This document shows, piece after piece, positions 1 through 9,437 of a stretch of DNA of 64,000 bases. Where the stretch lies: assembly GCA_020636025.1 (NCBI GenBank), contig JACJYQ010000006.1, positions 310,001-374,000 of the forward strand. The letters are read 5' to 3'. A model generated the notes under the pieces. It was not told the origin of the DNA and ran no database searches. It saw only the letters and a program-made list of their open reading frames with translations. Origin of the DNA: Lewinellaceae bacterium (GTDB taxonomy: Bacteria > Bacteroidota > Bacteroidia > Chitinophagales > Saprospiraceae). Each line of letters begins with the position of its first letter. The first letter of the stretch is position 1. A program made the position numbers and the translations under genes.

Positions 1-91
1 ACAATTTGGAATAATTGTCCCATATTTTTAAAGCCCTAACCCCAACATTTGCAGTGTTAAATTATGCCGGAATTGCTAAAAAACAACTCTT

Positions 92-3000
92 ATGAATCGC
101 TTTAATATCCTTGTTTTCGCCATCGTAGTACTGCTGGGTGGCACTTTCGATGCACAAGCTCAATGCAATATCATCCTCCAGGCAAGCGTGACGCCGGTCA
201 CCTGTGGAGGCAGCGCAACAGGCGCTATTGACATTACTGTGCTGAATGCCACCCCTCCCTATAGCGTTGTATGGTCGAATGGCGAAGAAGCAGAAGATCT
301 GGCAAATATTACGGCAGGAACCTATACCGCTCAAGTGATGGACGCAGCGGGCTGTTCAGCGATGACGATAAAAACTTTGATCGACCCTCCTGTTATCCTG
401 GATACACTGGTCGAGATCTGCTATCCAGCCCAACTAAATTATAATGTTACAGGCGGTGTTCAACCCTACCAATACTTGTGGTCTACCGGGGATGAAACCG
501 ATGTTATTTTTATCCCAACTACCATTAAAACTTTTGGTGTGACGCTCACGGATGCCGCGGGTTGCCAGGTTTCGAAACAGATTGATGCCGGTTACCCTGA
601 CATAGGCAGTATTAGTCCACCTACAATCGCTTGCCAGGATTCAAGTGTAGTGCTCGATGTGAGCGCTACAAGCATTTTCAGACCGGGCACCCAGTTAAGA
701 TGCTATTATGCCGAAGATGTAGATTCCGTTATCTATTTAGGTCCCAATCTGGCGCTTCCTGTTCAGGAATTGGGTTTGTATTCTTATGCCCTGGTAGATT
801 CCATCAATGGGTGCTTTGAAAATATATGGTTGAATGTTAGGCAGGATATAAACAAGCCAAACGTAAATGCCGGACTTGACCAAACATTAACCTGTTTGAA
901 ACAAACTGCCGACCTCGAAGCCACCGCTTCCGGCAATGGTCCAATGGTGTACGAATGGATGACCAATAACGGGCATTTCGCAAGCGGGACAAACACACTA
1001 CAAACGACCGTTGATGAGCCGGGAAATTATACACTGTGGGCTACCAATACCCTGAACGGTTGTATCGGATCAAATACCGTACGTATACATATTGATACCA
1101 CAACACCTTATGCGCACCCTTATGCAAACCCGGGGCCAGGCATCTCCTGCAATGGGAGCCCTGTTACCTTGCATGTGATCAACACTAAAAACCTGAAATT
1201 TGAATGGACAGGGCCAAATGGCTGGACCTCCACTTTGAAAGACCCGGTAGTGGACCAGCCCGGAGAATACCAGTTGGCCAGTACAGATACCGTTAGAGGT
1301 TGTACGGCCTATGAGTACATTACCGTTTATCCTGGCCCTGCATTATCTTCCTCAGACTTTGATGTCACCCATGTGCCGTGTATTCCTGGCGTATTGGGAT
1401 CAATCGACCTGACGGTGAATTTCGCCATACCACCTTACAGCTTCCTTTGGTCCAACGGCGCCACTACTGAAGACATTGACAACCTGGATCCCGGCACCTA
1501 CACCGTGGCAGTCACCAGCGGCAATGGCTGTACATACTATGGCACTGCAAAAGTAAAACAGGGTAATACCGATTTATCCCTGGGGATTAGCAGCACGTTA
1601 CCGCAGTGCTTTGGCAGCAACGATGGCAGCATCGACCTCATCGCCGCGAACGGTACAGGACCCTATACCTATCAATGGTCTGGCCCACAAAATTTCAGTT
1701 CAAGTGAAAACAACATATCCAACCTTTCAGCGGGAAATTACACGGTGACTGTGTCCGATGCTACCCACTGCTCGATAACGGGTTCTGCCAATCTATCAGC
1801 GCCTCCGGCCCTTAGCCTGCCGAGCAACCTTACAAGCGTTTCAGCGCCCTCCTGCTATGGCGGGCAGGACGGAAGCATAGATGTCAGCCCGATGGGCGGT
1901 GTAGCGCCTTTTACCTTCGATTGGAGTAACGATGGTCCCGAAAACCCGGATAATGATCTTGAAGACTTAAGCGGAATAGGCACTGGAACCTACATCCTAA
2001 CCATCACGGATGCACACGGGTGTAGCCTGGTTTCCAATATTTATTCTGTCACTCAGCCTGCCGCCTTGCAGGTAAATGCTTTGGTTGATAATATTCCATG
2101 CGGCGCCGGTAACCCCACCGGCGCAATTGGCCTTACCGTAAACGGAGGAACCGGCCCATACACATACGTATGGACTAATGGAGAAACGACAGAAGACATC
2201 GTCGGACTTCCGGTGGGAACGTTTACAGTGACCGTAACCGATGCACCAGGATGTACCGCGGTGTTTTCGGAAACCGTGGAGGAAGGCACTGTCCTCCAGG
2301 CGACCGATTTTTCCATTACACCGGCTTCCTGCCAAAGTGGAGCTGCCGATGGCGCCATTAGCCTGATCGCCATTCCTGCGGGTGCGGTGTCACCCTTGAA
2401 TTATCAATGGAGCGGACCCCAGGGTTATAGCGCTACCGACCAGGATATTCAGGACTTGCAAGCCGGCGCTTACGATCTAAACATCATCGATGCAACGGGT
2501 TGTGTTTTTACTGCGAATCTGCAAGTTGATAAATTGCCAGGCAATATGAGTTTGAGCCTGACAATAGGTCCGGCAAGCTGCACCGAGGGCACAATTGAGT
2601 CTGTTGTAAGCGGAGGCGTGCCGCCGCTTAACTATGAATGGTCTACGGGCGCCAGTACCGCAAATTTGACCTATACAATTGCCGGAACCTACAGCCTTAC
2701 AGTCAGCGATGCCGGAGGGTGTTCGCTAAGCGCAAGCAGCACCATCAATAACAACATCGGACTGGAAATGGCTTTTGATGTGGAACACAACCTTTGTGGC
2801 GATACCAATAATGGTGCGATTCAGGTAACAGTAAACAACGGAAGTAGCCAATACAGTTATCTGTGGAATAACGGACAAACCGACAACAGCATATCAAATC
2901 TGAGCGCAGGCATCTATTGTGTTACGGTGACAGATGTAGTGAGCGCTTGCACAGCCCAGGATTGTGTCGTCATCAACACCACGCCGGCCATAAGCGCTAT

Positions 3001-5185
3001 GGTCAAGACCTTCATGTCCCCAAGTTGCTTTGGAGCTTCCAATGGTGTATTTGAAATCACTGTAACCGATCCTGGTGCCGGACCATTCAATTGGGATCTT
3101 TCAGGGCCGGTAAGCCTCTCCGGGACTTCCATGTTACACACATTTGAAATTCCCGGTTTAAGCAGTGGCGATTATCTGCTGTCGGTAAGCAATGCCACGG
3201 GTTGCAGTTCGGAGGTATCAGGAACCCTGAATGACCCAATACCTGTGTTTACAAGCATTGAGCTGCTATCCAATTCCTGCAATTTCGCAGTACTGGAAGC
3301 ACAGTCAATTGGCGGTGTTGCGCCGATTTCATTTAGCTGGGATGGTCCGAATGGCATATCAGGTTCAAGCAACACGATTGTGGCGCCGGTTTCCGGAACC
3401 TATCAGCTTACAGCAACCGATAGCCATGGCTGCACCGGCACATCAGAATTATTGCTGGAGTTGTTGAACGGAGGCAATTGTGGTTATATCCAGGGCCGGG
3501 TAATACTCGATAATAACGGCAATTGTGTGGCTGATGCAAATGAACCGGGCATTGTAGGCTGGGTGCTTCGGGCCGAAGGCGCCGATACCCTGTACGGCAT
3601 GACTGATGCGCTTGGCCATTATTTTATGGGAGTACCCACGGGAGATTACAAAATGACTGTATTTCCGCCAAATGGCAGTTGGGAAATCTGCCCGGGCATT
3701 TGGCAGGCTACTGTGGCTGTACCCAATGACACTGCTGTTGTGGACGATATTCCAGTTAAAAAGCTGGTTGATTGTCCGGCCCTTGATGTTTCCATTGGAA
3801 CGGTGGTCTTCAGACGCTGCTTTTCGAGTTACATGTATGTTCATTACCAAAACAACGGAACAGACATTGCTACGGATGCCTATGTGGATGTTACAATAGA
3901 TCCTTTTGTAACATTTGAATCATCTAATTTAGCTTCACAATTGATTGCTCCGAACATCCGCCGTTTCTTTATCGGCGATGTCGCCATCGGGGAAAGTGGA
4001 ACTTTTAACATAAAAATACATGTTAGTTGCAATTCGGTATTGGGACAAACGCATTGTATGGAGGTGCATATTTACCCTGATGAAACTTGCAATACAAATC
4101 CCTTGTGGTCAGGCGCCAGCCTGAGTTTAAGGAGTACCTGTGAAACGGATTCGCTACGGTTTTTTATTAAAAACATAGGTTCCGGCGATCTCCAGCACAA
4201 GGTAAATTACATCGTGGTGGAGGATGCCGTCATGCGATCTGAAGAGCCGATTGACATATTGCCCGGTGGAGATTCGATCGGTGTTTATGTGCCGGCCAAC
4301 GGAAGCACCTGGATGGTGGAAGTGGAGCAGGAACTTTACCACCCGTACCCCGACCCGGTTGTACTATCGGTGGAGGGTTGCAGCAGCAACGGCAATTTCT
4401 CGACCGGGTATATTAACCAGTTTCCATTGAATGTTGTGGCCAATGCCGTGGATTTGGTCTGCGCAGAAAATGTAGGCTCCTATGACCCGAATGATAAACA
4501 CAGCTACCCAATCGGTTATGGGGCGGAACACTATATCCGCCCCGGCACCGAGATTGAGTACCAAATCAATTTTCAGAATACGGGAACCGATACGGCCTTC
4601 AATATTGTGATCATTGACACCCTGTCGAAATTCCTGGATCCGGCGAGCATACAATTCAAAAGCAGCAGCGCACCCTGTCGATTTGATTTAACGGGAGAAG
4701 GTGTGACTCACTTTTATCTGGACAACATCATGCTGCCTGATTCGAATGTGAATGAAGTGGCCTCCCATGGATTTGTCAATTTTGCCATCAGACCCAAGAA
4801 ATCGGCGTTACTGGGTTCCGTTATCGAAAACTTTGCAGATATATATTTCGATTTTAACGACCCCATCAGAACGAATACGACCTTTCATGAGCTGGCCGAA
4901 AAGTTTATCAGTGTGGGGGTTTGGCAACCACGACTGCCACTATTAAAAATAACCGCGGCCCCAAATCCATTTTCTGAAAGCACCACGATCAATCTGAGCG
5001 GACTGCTCCGTTTCGACAAGCTGGAATTGCACTTGTTTGATGCCCGCGGAAAAGAAAAACTACGCCTGGAATCAGATTCCGGCGCCTTTGAAATCAGGAA
5101 AAACAATTTGCCCAATGGAGTTTATTTCTTCCAGATTACCCAAAACGGTAATCTGGTTGGGACCGGGAAATTGATCGTTCAGTAG
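92..5185 (+). CDS. SprB-repeat adhesin, T9SS type A
   Basis: Likely a secreted or surface-anchored adhesin of 1697 aa. Residues 1-23 form a signal peptide (hydrophobic core, then DAQA before Q24). Residues about 24-1130 hold roughly ten SprB-like repeats with the pattern C-x-G-x-(G/N)-x-I-x-(L/V)-V, PYxYxWSNG, then GTYTVTVTDAxGC. Residues about 1130-1215 resemble an SdrD_B/CNA-B-like stalk (VILDNNGNCVADANEPG). Around 1461-1570 lies the SYDPNDK ... NFQNTGTDTAFN domain common in Bacteroidota T9SS cargo (DUF7619-like). Residues about 1620-1697 match a T9SS type A sorting domain (APNPFSEST start, PNGVYFFQI, GKLIVQ end). SprB repeats are known from the Flavobacterium gliding adhesin; a role in gliding or attachment here is inference. 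A terminator follows. Confidence 0.9.
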   Translation: MNRFNILVFAIVVLLGGTFDAQAQCNIILQASVTPVTCGGSATGAIDITVLNATPPYSVVWSNGEEAEDLANITAGTYTAQVMDAAGCSAMTIKTLIDPPVILDTLVEICYPAQLNYNVTGGVQPYQYLWSTGDETDVIFIPTTIKTFGVTLTDAAGCQVSKQIDAGYPDIGSISPPTIACQDSSVVLDVSATSIFRPGTQLRCYYAEDVDSVIYLGPNLALPVQELGLYSYALVDSINGCFENIWLNVRQDINKPNVNAGLDQTLTCLKQTADLEATASGNGPMVYEWMTNNGHFASGTNTLQTTVDEPGNYTLWATNTLNGCIGSNTVRIHIDTTTPYAHPYANPGPGISCNGSPVTLHVINTKNLKFEWTGPNGWTSTLKDPVVDQPGEYQLASTDTVRGCTAYEYITVYPGPALSSSDFDVTHVPCIPGVLGSIDLTVNFAIPPYSFLWSNGATTEDIDNLDPGTYTVAVTSGNGCTYYGTAKVKQGNTDLSLGISSTLPQCFGSNDGSIDLIAANGTGPYTYQWSGPQNFSSSENNISNLSAGNYTVTVSDATHCSITGSANLSAPPALSLPSNLTSVSAPSCYGGQDGSIDVSPMGGVAPFTFDWSNDGPENPDNDLEDLSGIGTGTYILTITDAHGCSLVSNIYSVTQPAALQVNALVDNIPCGAGNPTGAIGLTVNGGTGPYTYVWTNGETTEDIVGLPVGTFTVTVTDAPGCTAVFSETVEEGTVLQATDFSITPASCQSGAADGAISLIAIPAGAVSPLNYQWSGPQGYSATDQDIQDLQAGAYDLNIIDATGCVFTANLQVDKLPGNMSLSLTIGPASCTEGTIESVVSGGVPPLNYEWSTGASTANLTYTIAGTYSLTVSDAGGCSLSASSTINNNIGLEMAFDVEHNLCGDTNNGAIQVTVNNGSSQYSYLWNNGQTDNSISNLSAGIYCVTVTDVVSACTAQDCVVINTTPAISAMVKTFMSPSCFGASNGVFEITVTDPGAGPFNWDLSGPVSLSGTSMLHTFEIPGLSSGDYLLSVSNATGCSSEVSGTLNDPIPVFTSIELLSNSCNFAVLEAQSIGGVAPISFSWDGPNGISGSSNTIVAPVSGTYQLTATDSHGCTGTSELLLELLNGGNCGYIQGRVILDNNGNCVADANEPGIVGWVLRAEGADTLYGMTDALGHYFMGVPTGDYKMTVFPPNGSWEICPGIWQATVAVPNDTAVVDDIPVKKLVDCPALDVSIGTVVFRRCFSSYMYVHYQNNGTDIATDAYVDVTIDPFVTFESSNLASQLIAPNIRRFFIGDVAIGESGTFNIKIHVSCNSVLGQTHCMEVHIYPDETCNTNPLWSGASLSLRSTCETDSLRFFIKNIGSGDLQHKVNYIVVEDAVMRSEEPIDILPGGDSIGVYVPANGSTWMVEVEQELYHPYPDPVVLSVEGCSSNGNFSTGYINQFPLNVVANAVDLVCAENVGSYDPNDKHSYPIGYGAEHYIRPGTEIEYQINFQNTGTDTAFNIVIIDTLSKFLDPASIQFKSSSAPCRFDLTGEGVTHFYLDNIMLPDSNVNEVASHGFVNFAIRPKKSALLGSVIENFADIYFDFNDPIRTNTTFHELAEKFISVGVWQPRLPLLKITAAPNPFSESTTINLSGLLRFDKLELHLFDARGKEKLRLESDSGAFEIRKNNLPNGVYFFQITQNGNLVGTGKLIVQ

Positions 5186-5215
5186 TAGTAAACCCGATAA
5201 ATCTGTTGAAAACCT

Positions 5216-5251
5216 CCGGGCGTTGTTGTGTATTTCAACGCCCGGTTTTTT
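5216..5251 (+). terminator. Intrinsic terminator after adhesin
   Basis: A perfect 10-bp stem (ccgggcgttg at 5216-5225 pairing with caacgcccgg at 5236-5245) with a 10-nt loop is followed by six T. It lies 31 bp past the adhesin stop codon, so it most likely ends that transcript. Confidence 0.85.
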
Positions 5252-5337
5252 GTCGGATGGGAACAAGCTGGTAGAGTTTTCGCTGCATTCGGTGTTTTAC
5301 AAGAGCATCATATGCGGCGGTTTAAATATCCAATTAA

Positions 5338-5438
5338 CCTTGGGAGTTGGACATTCCTTGTTGGATATTGGTTATTCCATAGAAGAATATCCAATACTTT
5401 TCGCCAAGCATAGTGTTCCCGCAGGAGCACCAAGCGCA
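5338..5438. repeat. Composite intergenic repeat, copy A
   Basis: 5338-5400 closely matches 9250-9334: both read TTGGACATTCCTTGTTGG, then GATATT, TTATTCCATA and GAAGAATRTCCAATA. Inside it, ttggatatt and aatatccaa form a 9-bp hairpin. 5418-5438 carries a second short repeat (gcaggagcaccaagcgca) also present at 8061-8080 and, degenerate, near 7490 and 9213. No coding signal is seen in the spacer 5186-5452. Confidence 0.7.
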
Positions 5439-5452
5439 GCCACATTTCCATA

Positions 5453-5950
5453 TCACGTAACAAGTTTCTCCCGCATAACATCTTGGGGGTATTCGTATTT
5501 CAAAGCGCTCATAGGGCATTTGTTCAGAGCGTGGTTAATAAAATCGTATTTGTATTCAAGTTCTTCTCTTTCTAAATGAGCCCAAATCAGATATTTTAAC
5601 TCATTCATCGAGCCAAGGACAGAGCGGCTATTTGTCTTGTGAAAGGTACAACCCGATTGGGGCCCTAAAGCCTTTTCAATTAGTTCAGGAGCAGAGCTAA
5701 TCTCGCGGATGATTTGCTCTGCCAGTTTTTGCTTAAACAGGTCTTCAATATCAGCTAGTTCAAGTTTGGTTCCTGCATAAATAAAAAAGCTAAAGAGTGT
5801 TTCGGAATTCGTGAACAGGAAGTAATTTTTCCTTTCCAGATTAATCTGATCTACATACCAATTGTAGAAGCCAGTTTCTTGCCTGGTCTCATCAATCGGA
5901 TGATATTTCCCGATTCTATCGAGTACTTTTTTTGTACAACTGAATGTCAT
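5453..5950 (-). CDS. DUF6933-like hypothetical protein
   Basis: A 165-aa soluble protein with no signal peptide or membrane segment. The N-terminus (MTFSCTKKVLDRIG) followed by FYNWYVDQ, then NYFLFTNSETLFSFFIYAG at about residues 42-60, resembles the DUF6933 family, whose function is unknown. The C-terminal half is helical and ends in a segment rich in charged residues. It stands alone, convergent with the upstream adhesin and separated from it by repeats. The assignment rests on recalled motif resemblance; the coding call is firmer than the family name. Confidence 0.6.
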   Translation of the reverse strand: MTFSCTKKVLDRIGKYHPIDETRQETGFYNWYVDQINLERKNYFLFTNSETLFSFFIYAGTKLELADIEDLFKQKLAEQIIREISSAPELIEKALGPQSGCTFHKTNSRSVLGSMNELKYLIWAHLEREELEYKYDFINHALNKCPMSALKYEYPQDVMREKLVT

Positions 5951-6009
5951 TGTTCTGATGTTAACCTAGTATTCCAGCTAAATTAATATTTCCCTACGCT
6001 TTCAAATTC

Positions 6010-6618
6010 TTACGAGTACTTTATTTCAGATGCCGGATTGGTATATCTCCTGTAAGTTACATATACCATATAAAGCAATCCTAAAACGCCTATAATGGTT
6101 ATCCCTGTTGGGCCAATGGCTTCTACTGCATCCGCCAGTAATTGCTTTGCCCCACTTCTTCTTCCTGAGGCTGTATAGTGTTCCCCATGTTGAGCATCTA
6201 ATGCCATTCCCCTGAATACCCATGTAAAAAATGGAATGGCTATTACGCCCAATAAATTAAGAAGCAAGGGTTGTGTTTTGGATTCATCCACCACCGATTT
6301 GCTAAACTGCTTTAAAGAAGCAATATCAGCCACTACAGATTCCCGCAAATCAAGGTCACTCAATTGAACAGAGTCTTTTTTCGTTTTCCCGTTTTTGTCA
6401 TACTTAATGGTGAAAGTTTCTTCTTTTTCATTGAATAGAATTTCTTGCACGGAATCTACAGGAATTGTGGTTACACTTTCCAACAAACCAGATTTTTCAG
6501 TTGCCGCAAGCAACGAATCAAATGAACTATGTCCTTTTGAACTGATAATTATCTGTTCATCCGAATACCCGAATACCTTGCGGTTTTTTTCTCCCAGGGG
6601 GATAATTTGATTTTTCAT
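6010..6618 (-). CDS. Hypothetical two-helix membrane protein
   Basis: Not recognised. The protein has 202 aa. Residues 1-100 look cytosolic and mixed alpha/beta (IPVDSVQEILFNEKEETFTI suggests a PH-like or bacterial-PH-type sheet, which is inference). Two predicted membrane segments follow: about 119-138 (LLLNLLGVIAIPFFTWVFRG) and about 172-190 (GITIIGVLGLLYMVYVTY). The linker between them is short and polar. It is transcribed in the same direction as the DUF6933-like gene 59 bp downstream, so the two may share a transcript. Confidence 0.55.
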   Translation of the reverse strand: MKNQIIPLGEKNRKVFGYSDEQIIISSKGHSSFDSLLAATEKSGLLESVTTIPVDSVQEILFNEKEETFTIKYDKNGKTKKDSVQLSDLDLRESVVADIASLKQFSKSVVDESKTQPLLLNLLGVIAIPFFTWVFRGMALDAQHGEHYTASGRRSGAKQLLADAVEAIGPTGITIIGVLGLLYMVYVTYRRYTNPASEIKYS

Positions 6619-6759
6619 ATTTTGTGTTGTAGGTTTTACGTTAAAATGATAGCTAACTAAGGGCGAACATACGAGAGTGACGGGAGCTGTTTTGGGGCTT
6701 GATTGGGAAGTAGATGACCAGGTACCAGCCTGTTCTACCTCACGTGAACGAACAATTCC

Positions 6760-7170
6760 TTATTCTCTAAGACTCTCAAGAAATTCTTCGATTCCGACTA
6801 CATCAACCTTGGGAAATTCAACTTCTTGAAGAATTCTGAAATGCTTGTCGTTGCTGACTAAGTATTTGGCATTTGCAGCTATTGCACAATCCACGAATTT
6901 GTTGTCATCCTCATCTTCCTTTATTAATCCCCAGCTGAAGAAGATTTCTGTTCTTATGACGTTTTCACTATTCAGCAATGCCTCGGCAATGTTGGTAGCC
7001 ACTGTAGCATTGGCTTTCCGTTCAAGCACTTCCATATATTCTGATAGAATCTCGTTGCTAATTGCCAACTGATATTTGCCTTCCAGAAGAGCGTCAAATA
7101 TGGGTCTATACCTCGATTTTGTAGAAATGGAAACTAGCAACACATTGGTGTCTATAACAACGCGCATCAT
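6760..7170 (-). CDS. PIN-domain toxin (COG1569-like)
   Basis: Likely ribonuclease toxin of a type II toxin-antitoxin pair, 136 aa. The PIN fold shows as MRVVIDTNVLL with the first acidic residue D7, a central SNEILSEYMEVLER segment, and KEDEDDNKFVDCAIAA followed by YLVSNDKHF, which supply the remaining acidic residues. Substrate RNA is unknown. The start was placed at the ATG at 7168-7170 because it overlaps the stop of the upstream antitoxin as ATGA, the usual coupling arrangement. An upstream in-frame start at 7206 would add 12 unrelated residues. A second ATG directly follows at 7165-7167 and is an equally good start. Confidence 0.85.
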   Translation of the reverse strand: MMRVVIDTNVLLVSISTKSRYRPIFDALLEGKYQLAISNEILSEYMEVLERKANATVATNIAEALLNSENVIRTEIFFSWGLIKEDEDDNKFVDCAIAANAKYLVSNDKHFRILQEVEFPKVDVVGIEEFLESLRE

Positions 7171-7391
7171 TGGTTGGATTTCGTCCTCATATGTTCCTGC
7201 GCCCATTCGCGCATTGTTTCATCCGACCAGTTATTTTCATCCCAGAGTTTGTCCATTTCCTCTGATGCTTTTTCAGCAAAATAGCGGGAAAGCAATGCTT
7301 TAATCTCCATGAGTTGATCTTCCTTGAGCGGAATGGAGAATATTTTCAGCAACTCCAGTTGTAGGTTAGTAAGTCCTTTGACAGTTTCCAT
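7167..7391 (-). CDS. Antitoxin partner of PIN toxin
   Basis: A 74-aa acidic, helical protein transcribed just ahead of the PIN toxin, with its stop overlapping the toxin start by 4 nt. Size, position and composition fit an antitoxin that binds the toxin through its C-terminal part (DKLWDENNWSDETMREWAQE) and may repress the operon. No clear ribbon-helix-helix or AbrB motif is visible, so its DNA-binding class is not assigned. Function is inferred mainly from pairing. Confidence 0.72.
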   Translation of the reverse strand: METVKGLTNLQLELLKIFSIPLKEDQLMEIKALLSRYFAEKASEEMDKLWDENNWSDETMREWAQEHMRTKSNQ

Positions 7392-7712
7392 AAGTGGAAT
7401 TTTTCGAAAGATAACGACTTTTCAGGCTTCTTGGTTTCCTTTTGGTTCGCATTTCACTACGATAAAGTGGTTTTGCCACGCGTGATGTTTCCGCAGGAAC
7501 ACCAAACAAGGCGGGATATAAAGCGCCAAATATTTCCAAATGCCAAAACCCTTTGCACCCACCCCAACTTTGTCGTGCTGTAGGCACCCATCCACTTCAC
7601 CATACTGCATAGCACCCCGTCGTTGTCGTTTGCGCTTGGTGTTTCCGAACTACAGTATACACATTAAAATAGTTGGTAATCAAGGTTATAACTCAGTTTC
7701 ATGCCCTTATTG

Positions 7713-7946
7713 ATTAAATGAACAAATGAATACATGAACATATGATTGTTGAAGTGATTCCAGAAGTTCGATTGATAAAATTGAAAACCGAAATTGAATT
7801 CTCAAAAACATGTTTGTTAAGTAACTATTGGGCTTTTGAAAGTGTAAGGCTGACTCTAAACAGCTAATATTTTATAGAACAGGTCATCTTCAATTCAGCA
7901 TTCACTTCGACAATCATATGTTCATGTATTCATTTGTTCATTTAAT
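7713..7946. repeat. Large intergenic inverted repeat 1
   Basis: Arms 7713-7757 and 7902-7946 are 45 nt each and complementary at 44 positions; the single difference would be a U-G wobble in RNA. The loop is 144 nt. The arms are built of short words such as atgaacaaatgaa and tacatgaacat. The inner part (atgattgttgaagtgatt) is shared with the arm of the inverted repeat at 34766-34924. Confidence 0.85.
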
Positions 7947-7975
7947 CTGAAACATCACCTATCGCCACGCCAGCC

Positions 7976-8044
7976 CTTTCCGAAGGAGCAAAGTGAATAA
8001 GCACCCGAAGTCGCTGATTTACTACACAAGACTTTCTACCTTTC
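7976..8044. repeat. Direct repeat pair, copy 1 (with 9342)
   Basis: The segment reading ctttccgaaggagcaaag, gaataagcacccgaagt, ctgattta and caagactttctacctt occurs here and again at 9342-9410 with few differences. The two copies flank the CPBP protease gene, one about 215 bp upstream and one about 170 bp downstream. Confidence 0.8.
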
Positions 8045-8258
8045 GCCGTGCTTGGCGTTTCCGCAGGAGCACCAAGCGCACACGGCAACGTGAGGAGTTC
8101 GATCATGATCCAATTCTATTGCGATCGTTCTAACCTGACGATTAGGTTTTAAACTGCATCAATGCGGAAACCCCAGGAGCGGCAGGAATTTTCTGATGCT
8201 GTAACCTTTCCATATTTGACCGTGTCAATTTGGGCATTGTTACACTAACAGGAGCACC

Positions 8259-9170
8259 ATGAAAGCAATCTTTATCAATCCTAACACCCATATTCTTCGC
8301 GCAGGTTGGCTTATTCTGAGTTTCGTCGCTATTTTTATTCCCATCAACTTTGGCCTTACTTTTGGGGTACACGAAATCCTCGGAAGCTTGAAAGGAGGGG
8401 GCCCCTTATGGTTTACTTTATTGGGAATTTCTGCCACGCTTGCTGTTTACCTTACCCATAAGTATCTCAACAAAGAATCATTTGTAACCTTGGGGTTGAG
8501 GCTGGACAAAACAGCATTACTGGATGTCGTTTCAGGGGTCATTAACAGCGGGCTTGTGATGGCCGGTATTTATTTCACCATGTTATTCACCGGCCTCATA
8601 GAATTTAGCGGATTCAGCTGTTGGAGCGGCGGCCTTGGCCCAACTGCAAATTTTAGCATATCGGTGATGCCGGTTGTTTTGATGGTACTCTGGAAGCTGA
8701 TCATTGTGGCATGGTGGGAAGAACTTGTCTGGCGTGGCGTTATCCTCCAATACCTGATTAAAGGTGTAGGGCTCATTTGGGCTGTCGTGATATCCTCTGC
8801 ATTATTTGGGTTGATTCATGCAGGAAATCCGGATGCTACCGTACTAAGTACGCTTTTGATAGCTTTGATCACACCACAATTGATATATGCCTATCTCAAA
8901 ACCGGCCAACTTTGGTTGCCCATAGGGCTTCACTTAGGCTGGAATTTCTTCCAGGCATCCGTTTTTGGATTTGCTTCCAGTGGAAATGTTTCTCCTTCCC
9001 TGATTATGCAAAAACCCCTGGCGGCTGACTGGCTCAGTGGTGGCAGTTTTGGCGCTGAGGGCAGCATCATTATGATTCCTTTTACGATTGCCTCTTTCTT
9101 CTTAATTCATTGGTGGGTTGGTCAAACCCGGGCTCCGGGACAAGGGTTTTGGGGCATGATTGGGAGGTAG
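8259..9170 (+). CDS. CPBP family intramembrane metalloprotease
   Basis: A 303-aa polytopic membrane protein of the CPBP/Abi (CAAX protease-like) family. Conserved motifs are visible: EELVWR with E154, E155 and R159; H187 in FGLIHAG; and H225 with N229 in HLGWNFFQ. These match the family's proposed metal and catalytic residues. About eight hydrophobic segments are present, with one near the N-terminus (residues 15-35). Family members process prenylated or other membrane proteins, and some give bacteriocin self-immunity; the substrate here is unknown. AGGAG precedes the ATG by about 5 nt. The last codons (FWGMIGR and stop) lie in a segment resembling 6686-6716, so the 3' end may have been reshaped by a repeat. 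Confidence 0.88.
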   Translation: MKAIFINPNTHILRAGWLILSFVAIFIPINFGLTFGVHEILGSLKGGGPLWFTLLGISATLAVYLTHKYLNKESFVTLGLRLDKTALLDVVSGVINSGLVMAGIYFTMLFTGLIEFSGFSCWSGGLGPTANFSISVMPVVLMVLWKLIIVAWWEELVWRGVILQYLIKGVGLIWAVVISSALFGLIHAGNPDATVLSTLLIALITPQLIYAYLKTGQLWLPIGLHLGWNFFQASVFGFASSGNVSPSLIMQKPLAADWLSGGSFGAEGSIIMIPFTIASFFLIHWWVGQTRAPGQGFWGMIGR

Positions 9171-9437
9171 GTGAGTGGACACTAGGTTTTTCTGCCCCTC
9201 TCGTTACTCTTGCGAAAACACCAAGTGAGGTGGGAGATATCCATGTTAAACTTGCGACTTGGACATTCCTTGTTGGATATTCTTATTCCATAAAGAACCG
9301 TAGAAGAATGTCCAATATCCAATCTTTTCATCGCACCTGCTCTTTCCGAAGGAGCAAAGCGAATAAGCACCCGAAGTACCTGATTTACAACTCAAGACTT
9401 TCTACCTTTACAATCTTCACTACAATTAAACATCACT
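9171..9437. repeat. Composite intergenic repeat, copy B
   Basis: 9250-9334 matches 5338-5400, and 9342-9410 matches 7976-8044. Inside, ttggacattc (9259-9268 region) and gaatgtccaa (9306-9315 region) can pair. A degenerate copy of the short caccaag repeat lies near 9213-9226. No gene was seen in the spacer. Confidence 0.75.

Larger units (their letters stand above)
7392..8258. other. 867-bp spacer of repeats, no gene
   Basis: No credible coding sequence was seen. The stretch contains short hairpin-type repeats (7484-7510, 7631-7650, 8050-8080, all variants of cttggtgtttccgcagg / caccaag), a large inverted repeat (7713-7946) and a direct repeat shared with 9342-9410. The downstream CPBP gene has an AGGAG about 5 nt before its ATG. 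Confidence 0.6.

Noticed and set aside
5186..9437. Remnant insertion sequence
   Set aside because: Repeats are present but no transposase fragment or target-site duplication could be identified.
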